62,765 nucleotides of DNA. It comes from an uncultured Sutterella sp. GTDB lineage: Bacteria; Pseudomonadota; Gammaproteobacteria; Burkholderiales; Burkholderiaceae_F. Below are positions 32,381-40,450 of this stretch, piece after piece. Numbering within the stretch: the stretch's first letter is position 1; each line of letters starts with the position of its first letter. Below the pieces are notes generated by a model. The model saw only the letters and a program-made list of their open reading frames with translations. It had not been told where the DNA came from and searched no databases. Both the position numbers and the translations under genes were made by a program. The stretch lies in NCBI GenBank assembly GCA_937906995.1, contig CALESB010000059.1:1-62765 (forward strand), read 5' to 3'.

Positions 32381-34700
32381 GAATGTGTCCTGGACTTTAA
32401 AGTGCCTTGCATTAGTTTGGATTCTATTACTATCCATTTGTCTTAGTCTTCAGATTAGACATTTTGTCCAACACAGTATTCAATATGACTTAATTTCTAC
32501 TGAGGCAAATGTTGAGTATGACTCTGTTGTTGAACTGGCCACAGAGCGGCTCTCCTATTTGGGTGATTACAGAGCTATTTTTATGGTCGGCTTTCCCGCT
32601 GAAAGCTCGTCTGACTTTGAATCTTATGTTGCCCGCATCAACGCTGGTTGGAATCCTCCTAAAGCACTAAAGCAAATTCAATGGGAGGCTTTAGACATTA
32701 ATGACACACTCTCATACTATCGAACGATCAGTAAGAGCCTCATGTCCATGAGAGATCAACTGGATGCTACTACAGCCACTGATGATGAACTTTTTGCTAA
32801 AGCCATAGAAAGCCTCACTACCGTCGGTAATAATGGATACATTGCAAAAATAGAAGATCCACTCGGTTTTTTTGCACGTTGGGTTCAAAAACGCGTTCCG
32901 AAAAGTACGATTCTAACCACAGGAGAAACTTTAAAACTCTACGCTGATAGTTATGTTTGGGCTATTTCGTTTTATCAAACGACAAAAGACTTGGATGGCC
33001 TTAATCCTATAGGTCTAACTCGTTCAGTCGAACAACTCAAAGATGTCGTTCATGAAATTGACCCCAATGCAAGGGTGCTAGTAAGGGGCATGCCTTATGA
33101 AAGTGCTGTAGTTGCGACAAAAAATTTGAAGGACCTTGCCGCTATTGTTGGTGCTCTAATCTGCTTTTTTGGATTTTTGGCTTATCGTTGGACACGGTCC
33201 AATACATTACCTGGACTAATGCTGGGATGCACGGTTGCTGGACTCATTGGAGGTCTAACAGCACTTTTAACGATATTTTCTGCCATTAATCTTTGGGCTT
33301 TGACACTGGGCGTTTGCTTTATCAGCATAAGCTTTATGAATAGCGCTTATGTTTCCTTTATTCATCATCGACATCCCAACATGGATGCCAAGGCTTGCCT
33401 AAAAGAAGCACTGCCTGTCATGTTATGGATTACTGCAGTGGAGTGCATCGCTTTTGGTGTATTGTGGTGTATTCCTATTCCAGTTTGGCAGAACGTTGCC
33501 GTATTTATGTGCTCTGCTATCCTGACTAGCCAAATCACTCTTGTTATTGCTTACTTAATCATTAACACCAAGGACGATCGACAAGATATCAACCCTGAAA
33601 AGTTCGAACAATTTAATCGTTACTGGCCTCGTCTGTCATTAAAACGTTGGCAAAAAGCTCCTTACGATACCGTAGGCTACGTGGTTATTTCATTGTTTAT
33701 CATCTCTTGCGGTTTCTATCTGTTAGAGTTTGATTTAGAAAACGACTCATTTGTCAAAGTCCCTCTACAGGTTCAACTCGACAGCGAACGTGTTGAAGAC
33801 ATGCTCATGCTCCCGAGCTCTGATCAATTTTTCCTTGTTACCTCTGCTTCTGAACAAGAAACACTTATGAACGAAGAGGCCTTACGTATGGGATTTGCAC
33901 AACGTCGTTTCAGTAACATGACTACAACTTGCGTGACCAAATGGCTTCCCTCATACGAACGTGCAGATCGAGTAAAAAAAATACGTTCTGAACTTTTTGA
34001 ACGTATTAAGGATCGAATCAATCCATTGATCCATCATAAGATTAAACCCAACATGAACAATCAACCTACGATTCAATTTGATAGTTGGTACAGCTCTGCC
34101 TCATCTATACCAGTTAGACATCTTTGGCTCGGAGAACATGACGGTCGTATCAGCTCAATCGTACAAATTGCAGGTATTACGGAACCCTTTGTTCCACAAT
34201 TAAAAAAGCTCAGTGATGCACTAAGCGGAGTCGTATTTATCGATACTATTCAAAAGGCCAAACAACGACTCAATGAAAATCGATTCTTTATGAGCGGAAT
34301 TTACGTATTACTTGTCATTTCTTCGATAGCCTTAAGTCTCTTTCATTATGGCCTTAATAGTTGGAGAATTGTATTCCCACCATTAGTTGGATCCTTAGTA
34401 ACCGTGGCATGCTTAGGTTGGCTCAAAATCCCATTTTCTCTAGTCAGTGTGGCTGCTTTAATCATTGTTTACGGTGTGGGTATGGCAATGTCGTTGTGCT
34501 ACCAAAATAATCGTTCTTATGGTGGTAAAAATCTCATATTACTGTTTTATTCATTAGTAGCGATACTTGCAAACTTTGGCATCCTAAGCTTAGTGGAAGC
34601 CCCATTTACACATGAGTTTAGTCTTACATGCATGATTGGGATTTTCCTAACATTCTGTTTTGCTATCTTATTTAGAATTTCGTCTAATCAGAAGCACTAA
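32367..34700 (+). CDS. MMPL/RND-family exporter, second copy
   Basis: This 777-residue inner-membrane protein has the same plan as the exporter at 23532: one N-terminal helix, a periplasmic domain, a helix bundle (about residues 255-400), a second periplasmic domain and a C-terminal bundle. The start is TTG at 32367, strongly supported by GAGGAGG six bases upstream. The first bundle reads TLGVCFISISFMNSAYVSFIHH, without the acidic residue of the first copy (GITVDYSAHYF). The proton-relay site may therefore be lost or moved, suggesting divergence in mechanism or cargo. It is the last gene of the operon. Confidence 0.85.
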   Translation: MIIRKNVSWTLKCLALVWILLLSICLSLQIRHFVQHSIQYDLISTEANVEYDSVVELATERLSYLGDYRAIFMVGFPAESSSDFESYVARINAGWNPPKALKQIQWEALDINDTLSYYRTISKSLMSMRDQLDATTATDDELFAKAIESLTTVGNNGYIAKIEDPLGFFARWVQKRVPKSTILTTGETLKLYADSYVWAISFYQTTKDLDGLNPIGLTRSVEQLKDVVHEIDPNARVLVRGMPYESAVVATKNLKDLAAIVGALICFFGFLAYRWTRSNTLPGLMLGCTVAGLIGGLTALLTIFSAINLWALTLGVCFISISFMNSAYVSFIHHRHPNMDAKACLKEALPVMLWITAVECIAFGVLWCIPIPVWQNVAVFMCSAILTSQITLVIAYLIINTKDDRQDINPEKFEQFNRYWPRLSLKRWQKAPYDTVGYVVISLFIISCGFYLLEFDLENDSFVKVPLQVQLDSERVEDMLMLPSSDQFFLVTSASEQETLMNEEALRMGFAQRRFSNMTTTCVTKWLPSYERADRVKKIRSELFERIKDRINPLIHHKIKPNMNNQPTIQFDSWYSSASSIPVRHLWLGEHDGRISSIVQIAGITEPFVPQLKKLSDALSGVVFIDTIQKAKQRLNENRFFMSGIYVLLVISSIALSLFHYGLNSWRIVFPPLVGSLVTVACLGWLKIPFSLVSVAALIIVYGVGMAMSLCYQNNRSYGGKNLILLFYSLVAILANFGILSLVEAPFTHEFSLTCMIGIFLTFCFAILFRISSNQKH

Positions 34701-34714
34701 GAAATAAATATTGT

Positions 34715-34953
34715 CTATCTAGAGGTTTAGTCCGTTTTACCAAAGCAGGAGCTTGCTTCGCACTTGTTGAAGAATTGTTTCCGTGTCCTAGTGCTTAACC
34801 AGAATTATTGATCAACACACTACTCTGCCTTTTTATATCTATCATAGCTAGTAAACAACACAAGGCGAGCGGAACAACTTAAGCAGCTACCTTGTCAGCG
34901 GTTTACCTCAAACACTTCAGACAGTCTAAACCTCTGTACATTGCCCTCAACAA
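34715..34953 (+). ncRNA. Candidate structured RNA downstream of the aryl polyene operon
   Basis: No reading frame of note occupies 34701-35002. The stretch is bracketed by a perfect ten-base inverted repeat, AGAGGTTTAG (34721-34730) and CTAAACCTCT (34926-34935). Inside it, GTAAAC (34851-34856) pairs with GTTTAC (34901-34906) and ACAAGG with CCTTGT in nested order. A strong terminator follows at 34954-34982. This nested pairing plus a terminator suggests a small RNA of about 230-270 bases or a structured 3' UTR. I cannot match it to a named family; 6S RNA has similar size and overall shape but is not demonstrated. Confidence 0.35.
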
Positions 34954-34982
34954 AAACTCCTACACAACGTAGGAGTTTTTGT
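34954..34982. terminator. Bidirectional terminator between the APE operon and dcuB
   Basis: AAAAACTCCTA (34954-34964) pairs with TAGGAGTTTTT (34972-34982), flanked by A and T runs so that it can work from both strands. It ends dcuB on the minus strand and the candidate RNA or APE transcript on the plus strand. Confidence 0.88.
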
Positions 34983-35002
34983 ATACAGAAAATCAATAGT
35001 AA

Positions 35003-36328
35003 CTAAAGCACAAAACTGCTTATCGTTAAGCCGACACCAACGGCAACAAAGGTAGCCACTAGACCTGGCATCATAAACGAGTGATTTAAAACATACTTAC
35101 CAATATGAGTTGTTCCAGATAAGTCAAAAGAAATGGCTGCAACCAATGAACCATAGGTAGGAATGAAGAAGTAACCATTAACAGCTGGGAACATAGCAAT
35201 CAAAGTTTCTGGTCCAAGCCCCATAGCAATCCCAATAGGCATCACGGCACGAGCGGTCGCCGCTTGGGAATAAAGTAAAACTGAGACGGCAAATAGTACT
35301 AATGCAAAAGCCCAGGGACGATCCTCTACAAGCGTACCAAAAGTATCCAAAATTTCTTGCTTATGAGCTGCAACAAAACTATCGCCCAACCAGGCCAAAC
35401 CAAAAATACCGATCAATGCAACAATACCAGCACGCATCGTAGGTGTTGAAACGATAGCTGCAACATTAGGTTTGCAGAACAACAAAATTGCAGCTGCAAC
35501 GACTAACATAAAAATCTCTAACACAGTAGCCATACCAAGAGGCTCAACAGACCCTGGTAAGGTACGAAGACTAGGAATAAACCCAGCTAAAACGGTACAG
35601 CCAACACCTAAAAGAAATAAGATGGCAGAGAGCTTAGCTTTGGATGACAAGGGTGGACGTTGTGATATAGGCTTAGGTTGAGGAATTAAACCCGCCTTAA
35701 GTCTTGCTTGGTATTCGGGATCATCTGTAAGATTCTTACCGATTCCTAATGAACAAACACCTGCAGTAATAACGCCCAAAAGTGTAGATGGCACACAAAT
35801 CATCAAAATTTCAGCCAATCCCCAGTCAGTCCACCCTCGAGCAGCAAAAAGCCCAAGCATGGCAGCCGTCGCGGCAGATACAGGTGAAGCAGTGATCGAT
35901 TGCTGACTCGCAATCGTAGCAATAGCCATAGGTCGTTCAGGACGGATGCCAGCGGCTATTGCAGTTTCATAGATAACAGGCTGAAGAGGGTATACAACAT
36001 GGCCAGTCCCTGAAAGGAATGTAAAAAGCCATGTGACTAAAGGGGCAACAATTGTGATATTTTTTGGATTTGCACGAATAATTCTTTCTGCAACTCTCAC
36101 CAGGAAATCTATACCTCCAGCAGCATCCATGGTTGCTGCAGCTGTTACTACTCCAAGAATAATCAAAAGTACATCAACTGGCGGCTCAGTTGGAGTAACG
36201 CCAAAAAACATTGCTAAAACAAATAATCCAACACCCCCCCAAATCCCAAGGCCAACACCGTTAAAACGGGCACCGATAAAGATCGCAATGAGCACGATCA
36301 TAAACTGTAAAAGGATTGAGATAGACAT
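35003..36328 (-). CDS. dcuB: Anaerobic C4-dicarboxylate transporter, DcuB-like
   Basis: This 441-residue inner-membrane antiporter of the Dcu family would exchange external fumarate, malate or aspartate for internal succinate. It shows the family motifs GTGHVVYPLQPVIYE and ASQQSITASPVSAA, and the region RPERPMA matches E. coli DcuB more than DcuA. ATG at 36328 is preferred to a GTG at 36355 because it matches the short DcuB N-terminus; neither has a strong ribosome-binding site. Its codon use is like the surrounding AT-rich genes, unlike dcuA next to it, suggesting lower or conditional expression. Confidence 0.9.
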   Translation of the reverse strand: MSISILLQFMIVLIAIFIGARFNGVGLGIWGGVGLFVLAMFFGVTPTEPPVDVLLIILGVVTAAATMDAAGGIDFLVRVAERIIRANPKNITIVAPLVTWLFTFLSGTGHVVYPLQPVIYETAIAAGIRPERPMAIATIASQQSITASPVSAATAAMLGLFAARGWTDWGLAEILMICVPSTLLGVITAGVCSLGIGKNLTDDPEYQARLKAGLIPQPKPISQRPPLSSKAKLSAILFLLGVGCTVLAGFIPSLRTLPGSVEPLGMATVLEIFMLVVAAAILLFCKPNVAAIVSTPTMRAGIVALIGIFGLAWLGDSFVAAHKQEILDTFGTLVEDRPWAFALVLFAVSVLLYSQAATARAVMPIGIAMGLGPETLIAMFPAVNGYFFIPTYGSLVAAISFDLSGTTHIGKYVLNHSFMMPGLVATFVAVGVGLTISSFVL

Positions 36329-36417
36329 ATTATTTGCCAGACATAGAGCGAGCACAGGGAGTTTTCAATAATAACACTAGTAAAGAAACTAATTCCCCTA
36401 AGGTTTTCCCCAATAGA

Positions 36418-36447
36418 GAAAAGCCCGAAAACAAGGTTTTCGGGCTT
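36418..36447 (-). terminator. Terminator after dcuA
   Basis: AAGCCCGAAAAC (36421-36432) pairs perfectly with GTTTTCGGGCTT (36436-36447), and on the minus strand a T-rich stretch follows. Two smaller hairpins (36456-36471 and 36480-36496) lie between it and the dcuA stop. Confidence 0.85.
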
Positions 36448-36510
36448 CTTCAGTAGGGCCTATTCAGGCCCATCCTCATTTGACCTAGTTGGTCAATCTT
36501 GGGCTATCTA

Positions 36511-37845
36511 TTAGAAGAGAGCACAAGCGGCGAAACCGAGGGCAACAGAGAAGACAATTGCCAAAACGCCAGGGAGGAAGAAAGCGTGGTTGAACACGAA
36601 CTTACCGATGCGCGTCGTACCCGTGTCGTCCATTTGAACGGCACCGAGCAACGTCGGGTACGTCGGGAGCACGAACAAGGCGCTCACAGCGGCGAACGTA
36701 GCGACGAGCATGTAGGAGTCACCCGGGTTAGCAGCGGAGATGCCGAGAGCACCAACCACAGCCGGGGTAATGGCCTTAGCCGTAGCAGCTTGGCTATACA
36801 AAAGCATAGCAGCGAAGAAGAACACAACAGCCAAGAGAGCCGGGTTAGAAGCAACCGTGTCAGCAGCAAACGTCTTGATTTCAGCGCTGTGGCCAGAAAC
36901 GAACGTGTCACCTAACCAAGCCACACCTAACACGCAGACGATAGCAACCATACCGGACTTGAAGACGGATTGGTTAGCGATTTCACCGAGTTCGATCTTA
37001 CAGAAGACCGTGATAGCGGTACCAACCAAGAGCATCAAGGACATGATAGCAGCGTCACGAGGAACGATAACCGGGCTGATGAGACCAACGGCCGGAGAGA
37101 TAGCAGAAGCGTAGAACACAACAGCCAACACACCGATCAAGAAGATCATCACAGAACGCTTAGCATACGGAGCGAGTTGCTTTTCAGAAGACGGAACGGA
37201 AGCCTTGATAAGACCCTTAGCAAGACGGTCCTTGTAAACCGGGTCAGAGCTCAAGTCCATGTTCGTGATCAAGTTCATAACGAAAGCCGTCAACATGCAG
37301 CCAGCGAACGTCGTGACCAACCAGATACCGAGCAACAACGGATAGGACCAGCCGAAGCCTTCCAAAACGCCAGCCATGTAAATCACAGCTGCAGAAACCG
37401 GAGAAGCCGTAATAGCGATTTGAGAAGAAACAACTGCGATGGACAACGGAGCCACCGGCTTAATGTTTTGTTCCTTAGCAACTTCAACGATAACCGGGAT
37501 CATGGAGAAAGCCGTGTGACCCGTACCAGCAAAAATCGTCAAGACATACGTGACGATCGGAGCCAAGTAGTTGATGTGCTTCGGATTGGCACGCAAAACG
37601 CGTTCAGCGATTTGAACCAAGTAGTCCAAACCACCAGCCAATTGCATAGCAGAAATAGCAGAAATAACGGACGCAATGATCAAGATCACGTCCCAGGGAA
37701 TGTTACCCGGCTTCATACCGAGGCACAAGCCCAAAATGAGCACGCCCAAACCACCAGCGTAACCGATACCGATACCACCGAGGCGAACGCCCAAGAAAAT
37801 GGCGCCCAAGAGCACGATAATTTGTAAAATTAACATCAAATCCAT
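36511..37845 (-). CDS. dcuA: Anaerobic C4-dicarboxylate transporter DcuA
   Basis: This 444-residue antiporter of the Dcu family is very similar in motif order to E. coli DcuA: ARLGGIGIG-like start (VRLGGIGIGYAGGLGVL), SAMQLAGGLDYLV, LTIFAGTGHTAFSMIP, VVSSQIAITASPVSAAV, GVAWLGDTFVSGH and MDDTGTTRIGKFVFNH. DcuA in E. coli is the aspartate-importing, succinate-exporting member, which fits the aspA and frd genes upstream. GGAGG precedes the ATG. Codon choice is strongly biased, like aspA and frdAB, indicating high expression. A long hairpin lies between it and aspA. Confidence 0.95.
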   Translation of the reverse strand: MDLMLILQIIVLLGAIFLGVRLGGIGIGYAGGLGVLILGLCLGMKPGNIPWDVILIIASVISAISAMQLAGGLDYLVQIAERVLRANPKHINYLAPIVTYVLTIFAGTGHTAFSMIPVIVEVAKEQNIKPVAPLSIAVVSSQIAITASPVSAAVIYMAGVLEGFGWSYPLLLGIWLVTTFAGCMLTAFVMNLITNMDLSSDPVYKDRLAKGLIKASVPSSEKQLAPYAKRSVMIFLIGVLAVVFYASAISPAVGLISPVIVPRDAAIMSLMLLVGTAITVFCKIELGEIANQSVFKSGMVAIVCVLGVAWLGDTFVSGHSAEIKTFAADTVASNPALLAVVFFFAAMLLYSQAATAKAITPAVVGALGISAANPGDSYMLVATFAAVSALFVLPTYPTLLGAVQMDDTGTTRIGKFVFNHAFFLPGVLAIVFSVALGFAACALF

Positions 37846-37883
37846 TTTACCCTCCAGTTATGGAGATTCTTTTTTTTATATCC

Positions 37884-37930
37884 TCTGAGGAATGGAGGAG
37901 GTTCCCGAAAGAACTCCTCCATTCCTCAGA
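37884..37930 (-). promoter_or_regulatory. Long perfect hairpin in the aspA-dcuA intergenic region
   Basis: CTGAGGAATGGAGGAG (37885-37900) is a perfect complement of 37914-37929, with one more base pair outside, and a 13-base loop. No T run follows on the coding (minus) strand, so it is not a classical terminator. It lies about 40 bases before dcuA and contains GGAGGAG-like and CCTCC segments that could also compete with the dcuA ribosome-binding site. Likely roles are mRNA processing, stability or translational control. Confidence 0.55.
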
Positions 37931-37983
37931 ATCCCTATCGAAATTTAAATTCAATAATTTCCATCTCGACGGGTATTACTTTA

Positions 37984-38011
37984 CTCCGTACCTCGCAAAG
38001 AAGGTACGGAG
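37984..38011 (-). promoter_or_regulatory. Hairpin just after aspA
   Basis: CTCCGTACCT (37984-37993) pairs with AGGTACGGAG (38002-38011). The T run is on the plus strand, so on the minus strand it is more likely a 3'-protecting stem for aspA mRNA than a terminator; partial termination is possible. Confidence 0.5.
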
Positions 38012-38029
38012 TTTTCCCTAGGGTTGAAA

Positions 38030-39430
38030 TTACATTTCAAACTTCGGGGCGATCAAGTTTTGCAAGTTGAAGGTGTGATCCCATTCTTCTTGCGTCATCA
38101 ACTTGCGTTCTTCAACGACGAGTTGATGCAAGGACTTGCCCGTATGATAGCCTTCGTGGGCGATTTCAGAGCAGGTCTTGTAACCGAAGTGCGGCTTCAA
38201 GAGCGTGACGATACCCAAAGAGTTCATCACGAGTTCCTTGCAGTGTTCTTCATTGGCGGTAACACCGTCAATGCACTTCGTACGCATGCCGTTCATAGCA
38301 TTGGTCATAACCTTCATGCCAAAGAACAAAGCCCACGTGATCGGCGGTTCCATGACGTTCAATTCGAGTTGGCCAGCAGAGGCAGCCAACATGACCGTCG
38401 TGTCCAAACCGATAGCGATAAAGGCGGCTTGGTTCATGGCTTCCAATTCAACCGGATTAACCTTACCCGGCATGATGGAAGAACCAGGTTGCATTTGCGG
38501 CAAGTTAACTTCAGCTAAACCACAACGCGGGCCAGAAGCCAAGAGACGCAAGTCGTTGCAGACCTTCGTCAACTTGATAGCCAAGCTCTTCATGGCGCTA
38601 GACAAAGCGACATAAGAACCGCAGTCAGACGTAGAGGCGATCAAGTCTTCGCTGTTCTTGAGCGGGAAGCCCGTCAATTCAGCCAAGTACTTGGAAGCCA
38701 AAGCCGGATAATCCGGATGGCAGGTCACCGTCGTACCGATAGCGGTACCACCGAGGTTGATGGTGCAAAGATGTTCTTGAGCTTCCTTGATCGTCTTGAT
38801 TTCGTCAGCGATCGTGAAGCCCCAGCCGTGGAATTCTTGACCCAAGGTCATCGGCACAGCGTCTTGCAAGTGCGTACGACCCATCTTCAACACGGACTTG
38901 AATTCGTCAGCCTTCTTGTAGAAGGAAGCAACGAGTTCTTCAACAGCCTTCAACATAACGTTGCTGCGGAGCAACAAAGCGACGTGGAAAGCGGTCGGGT
39001 ACGTGTCGTTCGTGGATTGACCGAAGTTTGCGTGGTCGTTAGGAGAAACCAAAGCGTAGTCACCCTTCTTGGAACCCAACTTTTCAGCGGCCAAGTTACA
39101 GATAACTTCGTTGCAGTTCATGTTCGTGGAGGTACCAGCACCGCCTTGGACCCAGTCAGTCACGAATTGATCGTGATACTTACCGGCGATCAATTGATCG
39201 CAAGCCCAAATCAAAGCGTCAGCGACGTCGGCCGGGACCGTGCCGAGTTCCTTGTTGGCCATAGCGGCAGCCTTCTTCACATATGCGAAAGCAATGATGA
39301 AGAACGGTTCTTGAGCCATGGACATTTCCGTGATGCAGAAGTTTTCTTTGCCACGAAGCGTTTGAACGCCGTAGTAGCAATCGTCAGAAATTTCCTTACC
39401 ACCAAGGAAGTCATATTCAATACGAGACAT
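38030..39430 (-). CDS. aspA: Aspartate ammonia-lyase
   Basis: Aspartase removes ammonia from L-aspartate to give fumarate. The 466-residue protein begins like AspA (IEYDFLGGKEISDDCYYGVQTLR) and has TNMNCNEVICNLA, the HANFGQSTNDTYPTAFH region, GRTHLQDAVPMTLGQEF, and the superfamily signature GSSIMPGKVNP on the mobile loop carrying the catalytic Ser. The N-terminal Tyr-Gly-Val-Gln-Thr-Leu-Arg segment separates it from fumarase C. A GAGGAGC ribosome-binding site precedes the ATG. Between frdB and dcuA, it supplies the fumarate that FrdAB reduces. Codon bias indicates high expression. Confidence 0.96.
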   Translation of the reverse strand: MSRIEYDFLGGKEISDDCYYGVQTLRGKENFCITEMSMAQEPFFIIAFAYVKKAAAMANKELGTVPADVADALIWACDQLIAGKYHDQFVTDWVQGGAGTSTNMNCNEVICNLAAEKLGSKKGDYALVSPNDHANFGQSTNDTYPTAFHVALLLRSNVMLKAVEELVASFYKKADEFKSVLKMGRTHLQDAVPMTLGQEFHGWGFTIADEIKTIKEAQEHLCTINLGGTAIGTTVTCHPDYPALASKYLAELTGFPLKNSEDLIASTSDCGSYVALSSAMKSLAIKLTKVCNDLRLLASGPRCGLAEVNLPQMQPGSSIMPGKVNPVELEAMNQAAFIAIGLDTTVMLAASAGQLELNVMEPPITWALFFGMKVMTNAMNGMRTKCIDGVTANEEHCKELVMNSLGIVTLLKPHFGYKTCSEIAHEGYHTGKSLHQLVVEERKLMTQEEWDHTFNLQNLIAPKFEM

Positions 39431-39461
39431 GTTTTTTTGCTCCTCAATTTTGAAATAAAGG

Positions 39462-39481
39462 AAGGCGTCTTTAAGGCGTCT
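39462..39481 (-). repeat. Two tandem AAGGCGTCT repeats upstream of aspA
   Basis: AAGGCGTCT occurs at about 39462-39470 and again at 39473-39481, spaced by two bases, 30-50 bases before the aspA start on the minus strand. Tandem nonamers at 11-base period could be an operator contacting one face of the DNA, or a feature of the aspA leader. Function is unknown. Confidence 0.4.
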
Positions 39482-39576
39482 CCGTTAGGAAAACTACATA
39501 CCTATGATCGGCGATATCGCAGACAACCTCGCCGTCGGTCCATCATCGATATGTAGGGTTTCGAAACTTAAAGCTC

Positions 39577-39605
39577 CTCAAGCCTACCATTACGATAGGC
39601 CTGAG
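39577..39605 (-). terminator. Hairpin after frdB
   Basis: CTCAAGCCTA (39577-39586) pairs with TAGGCCTGAG (39596-39605), with one G-U pair. No T run follows on the minus strand, so it is likely a processing or stabilising stem, or a leaky terminator, between frdB and aspA. Confidence 0.45.
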
Positions 39606-39629
39606 AAAACTTCAAACTTCGAGAAAGTT

Positions 39630-40436
39630 TTACTTCACAACCTTGATAGGAATTGCCTTCTTCGGGGTCGGCAAAACCTTATCGTAGCCGCGAATACCTT
39701 GTTCAGCCATCTTACGGCGGATGAAGGCGATTTGCGTCTTCAACGGCAATTGCTTCGGACAGAAGTCGTGGCAAGCCAACAAGGACATACAACCGAACAC
39801 GCCAGAGTCGTCACCGACAACTTCATAGAAGTCGGCATCGTTACGTTGGTCGCGCGGGTCTAAGCGGAAGCGGGCGATCTTATTGATAGCCACACCGCCA
39901 ACGAAGTCCGGACGCATACGGACCGTACCGCAACCAGCGATACAGCAACCGCATTCCACGCAACGGTCGAGAAGATAAATATCTTCGGCCAATTGCGGGT
40001 CCATCGGTTCTTCCTTGTGGCGGATATCCACTTCTTGTTCTTTCAAGTGAACCCAAGTTTCCATGCGTTCGCTCATATTGCGCATCCACTTACCCGTATT
40101 AACGGACAAGTCGCCGATCAATTCGAAGGCCGGCAACGGAGCCAACGTGAATTCCGTCGGCAAGTCGCGGGTCAACGTACGGCAAGCCAAGCCCGGCTTA
40201 CCATTGATCATCATGGCGCAGGAACCGCAGATACCAGCGCGGCAAACGAAGTCAAATTGCAAAGAAGGATCTTGCTTATCGCGAAGTTCATTCAAAGCAA
40301 TGAACAACGTCATGGAATCGGATTCTTCCAATTCAAACGTCTGCATGTGCGGCACGCTAGCTGGATCAGCCGGGTTGTAACGCAAAATGCTGATCTTGAG
40401 CAGACGATGTTGCTTTTGGGGTTTGTTTTCACTCAT
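39630..40436 (-). CDS. frdB: Fumarate reductase iron-sulfur subunit
   Basis: This 268-residue electron-transfer subunit links the quinol side to the flavin of FrdA. It carries the 2Fe-2S site CRAGICGSCAM, the 4Fe-4S site RCVECGCCIAGCG and the 3Fe-4S site GCMSLLACHDFCPK. The sequence style (ERMETWVHLKEQE, MDPQLAEDIYLLDRC, DDSGVFGCM) resembles the epsilonproteobacterial Wolinella/Campylobacter FrdB more than E. coli FrdB. AAGGAG precedes the ATG, and the gene begins 14 bases after frdA. No frdC or frdD anchor gene follows or precedes. Confidence 0.94.
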   Translation of the reverse strand: MSENKPQKQHRLLKISILRYNPADPASVPHMQTFELEESDSMTLFIALNELRDKQDPSLQFDFVCRAGICGSCAMMINGKPGLACRTLTRDLPTEFTLAPLPAFELIGDLSVNTGKWMRNMSERMETWVHLKEQEVDIRHKEEPMDPQLAEDIYLLDRCVECGCCIAGCGTVRMRPDFVGGVAINKIARFRLDPRDQRNDADFYEVVGDDSGVFGCMSLLACHDFCPKQLPLKTQIAFIRRKMAEQGIRGYDKVLPTPKKAIPIKVVK

Positions 40437-40450
40437 TTTTCGTCAGCTCC

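Noticed and set aside
34715..34953. Firm identification of 34715-34953 as 6S RNA
   Set aside because: Size and closing stem are similar but conserved 6S bubble features could not be verified by eye.
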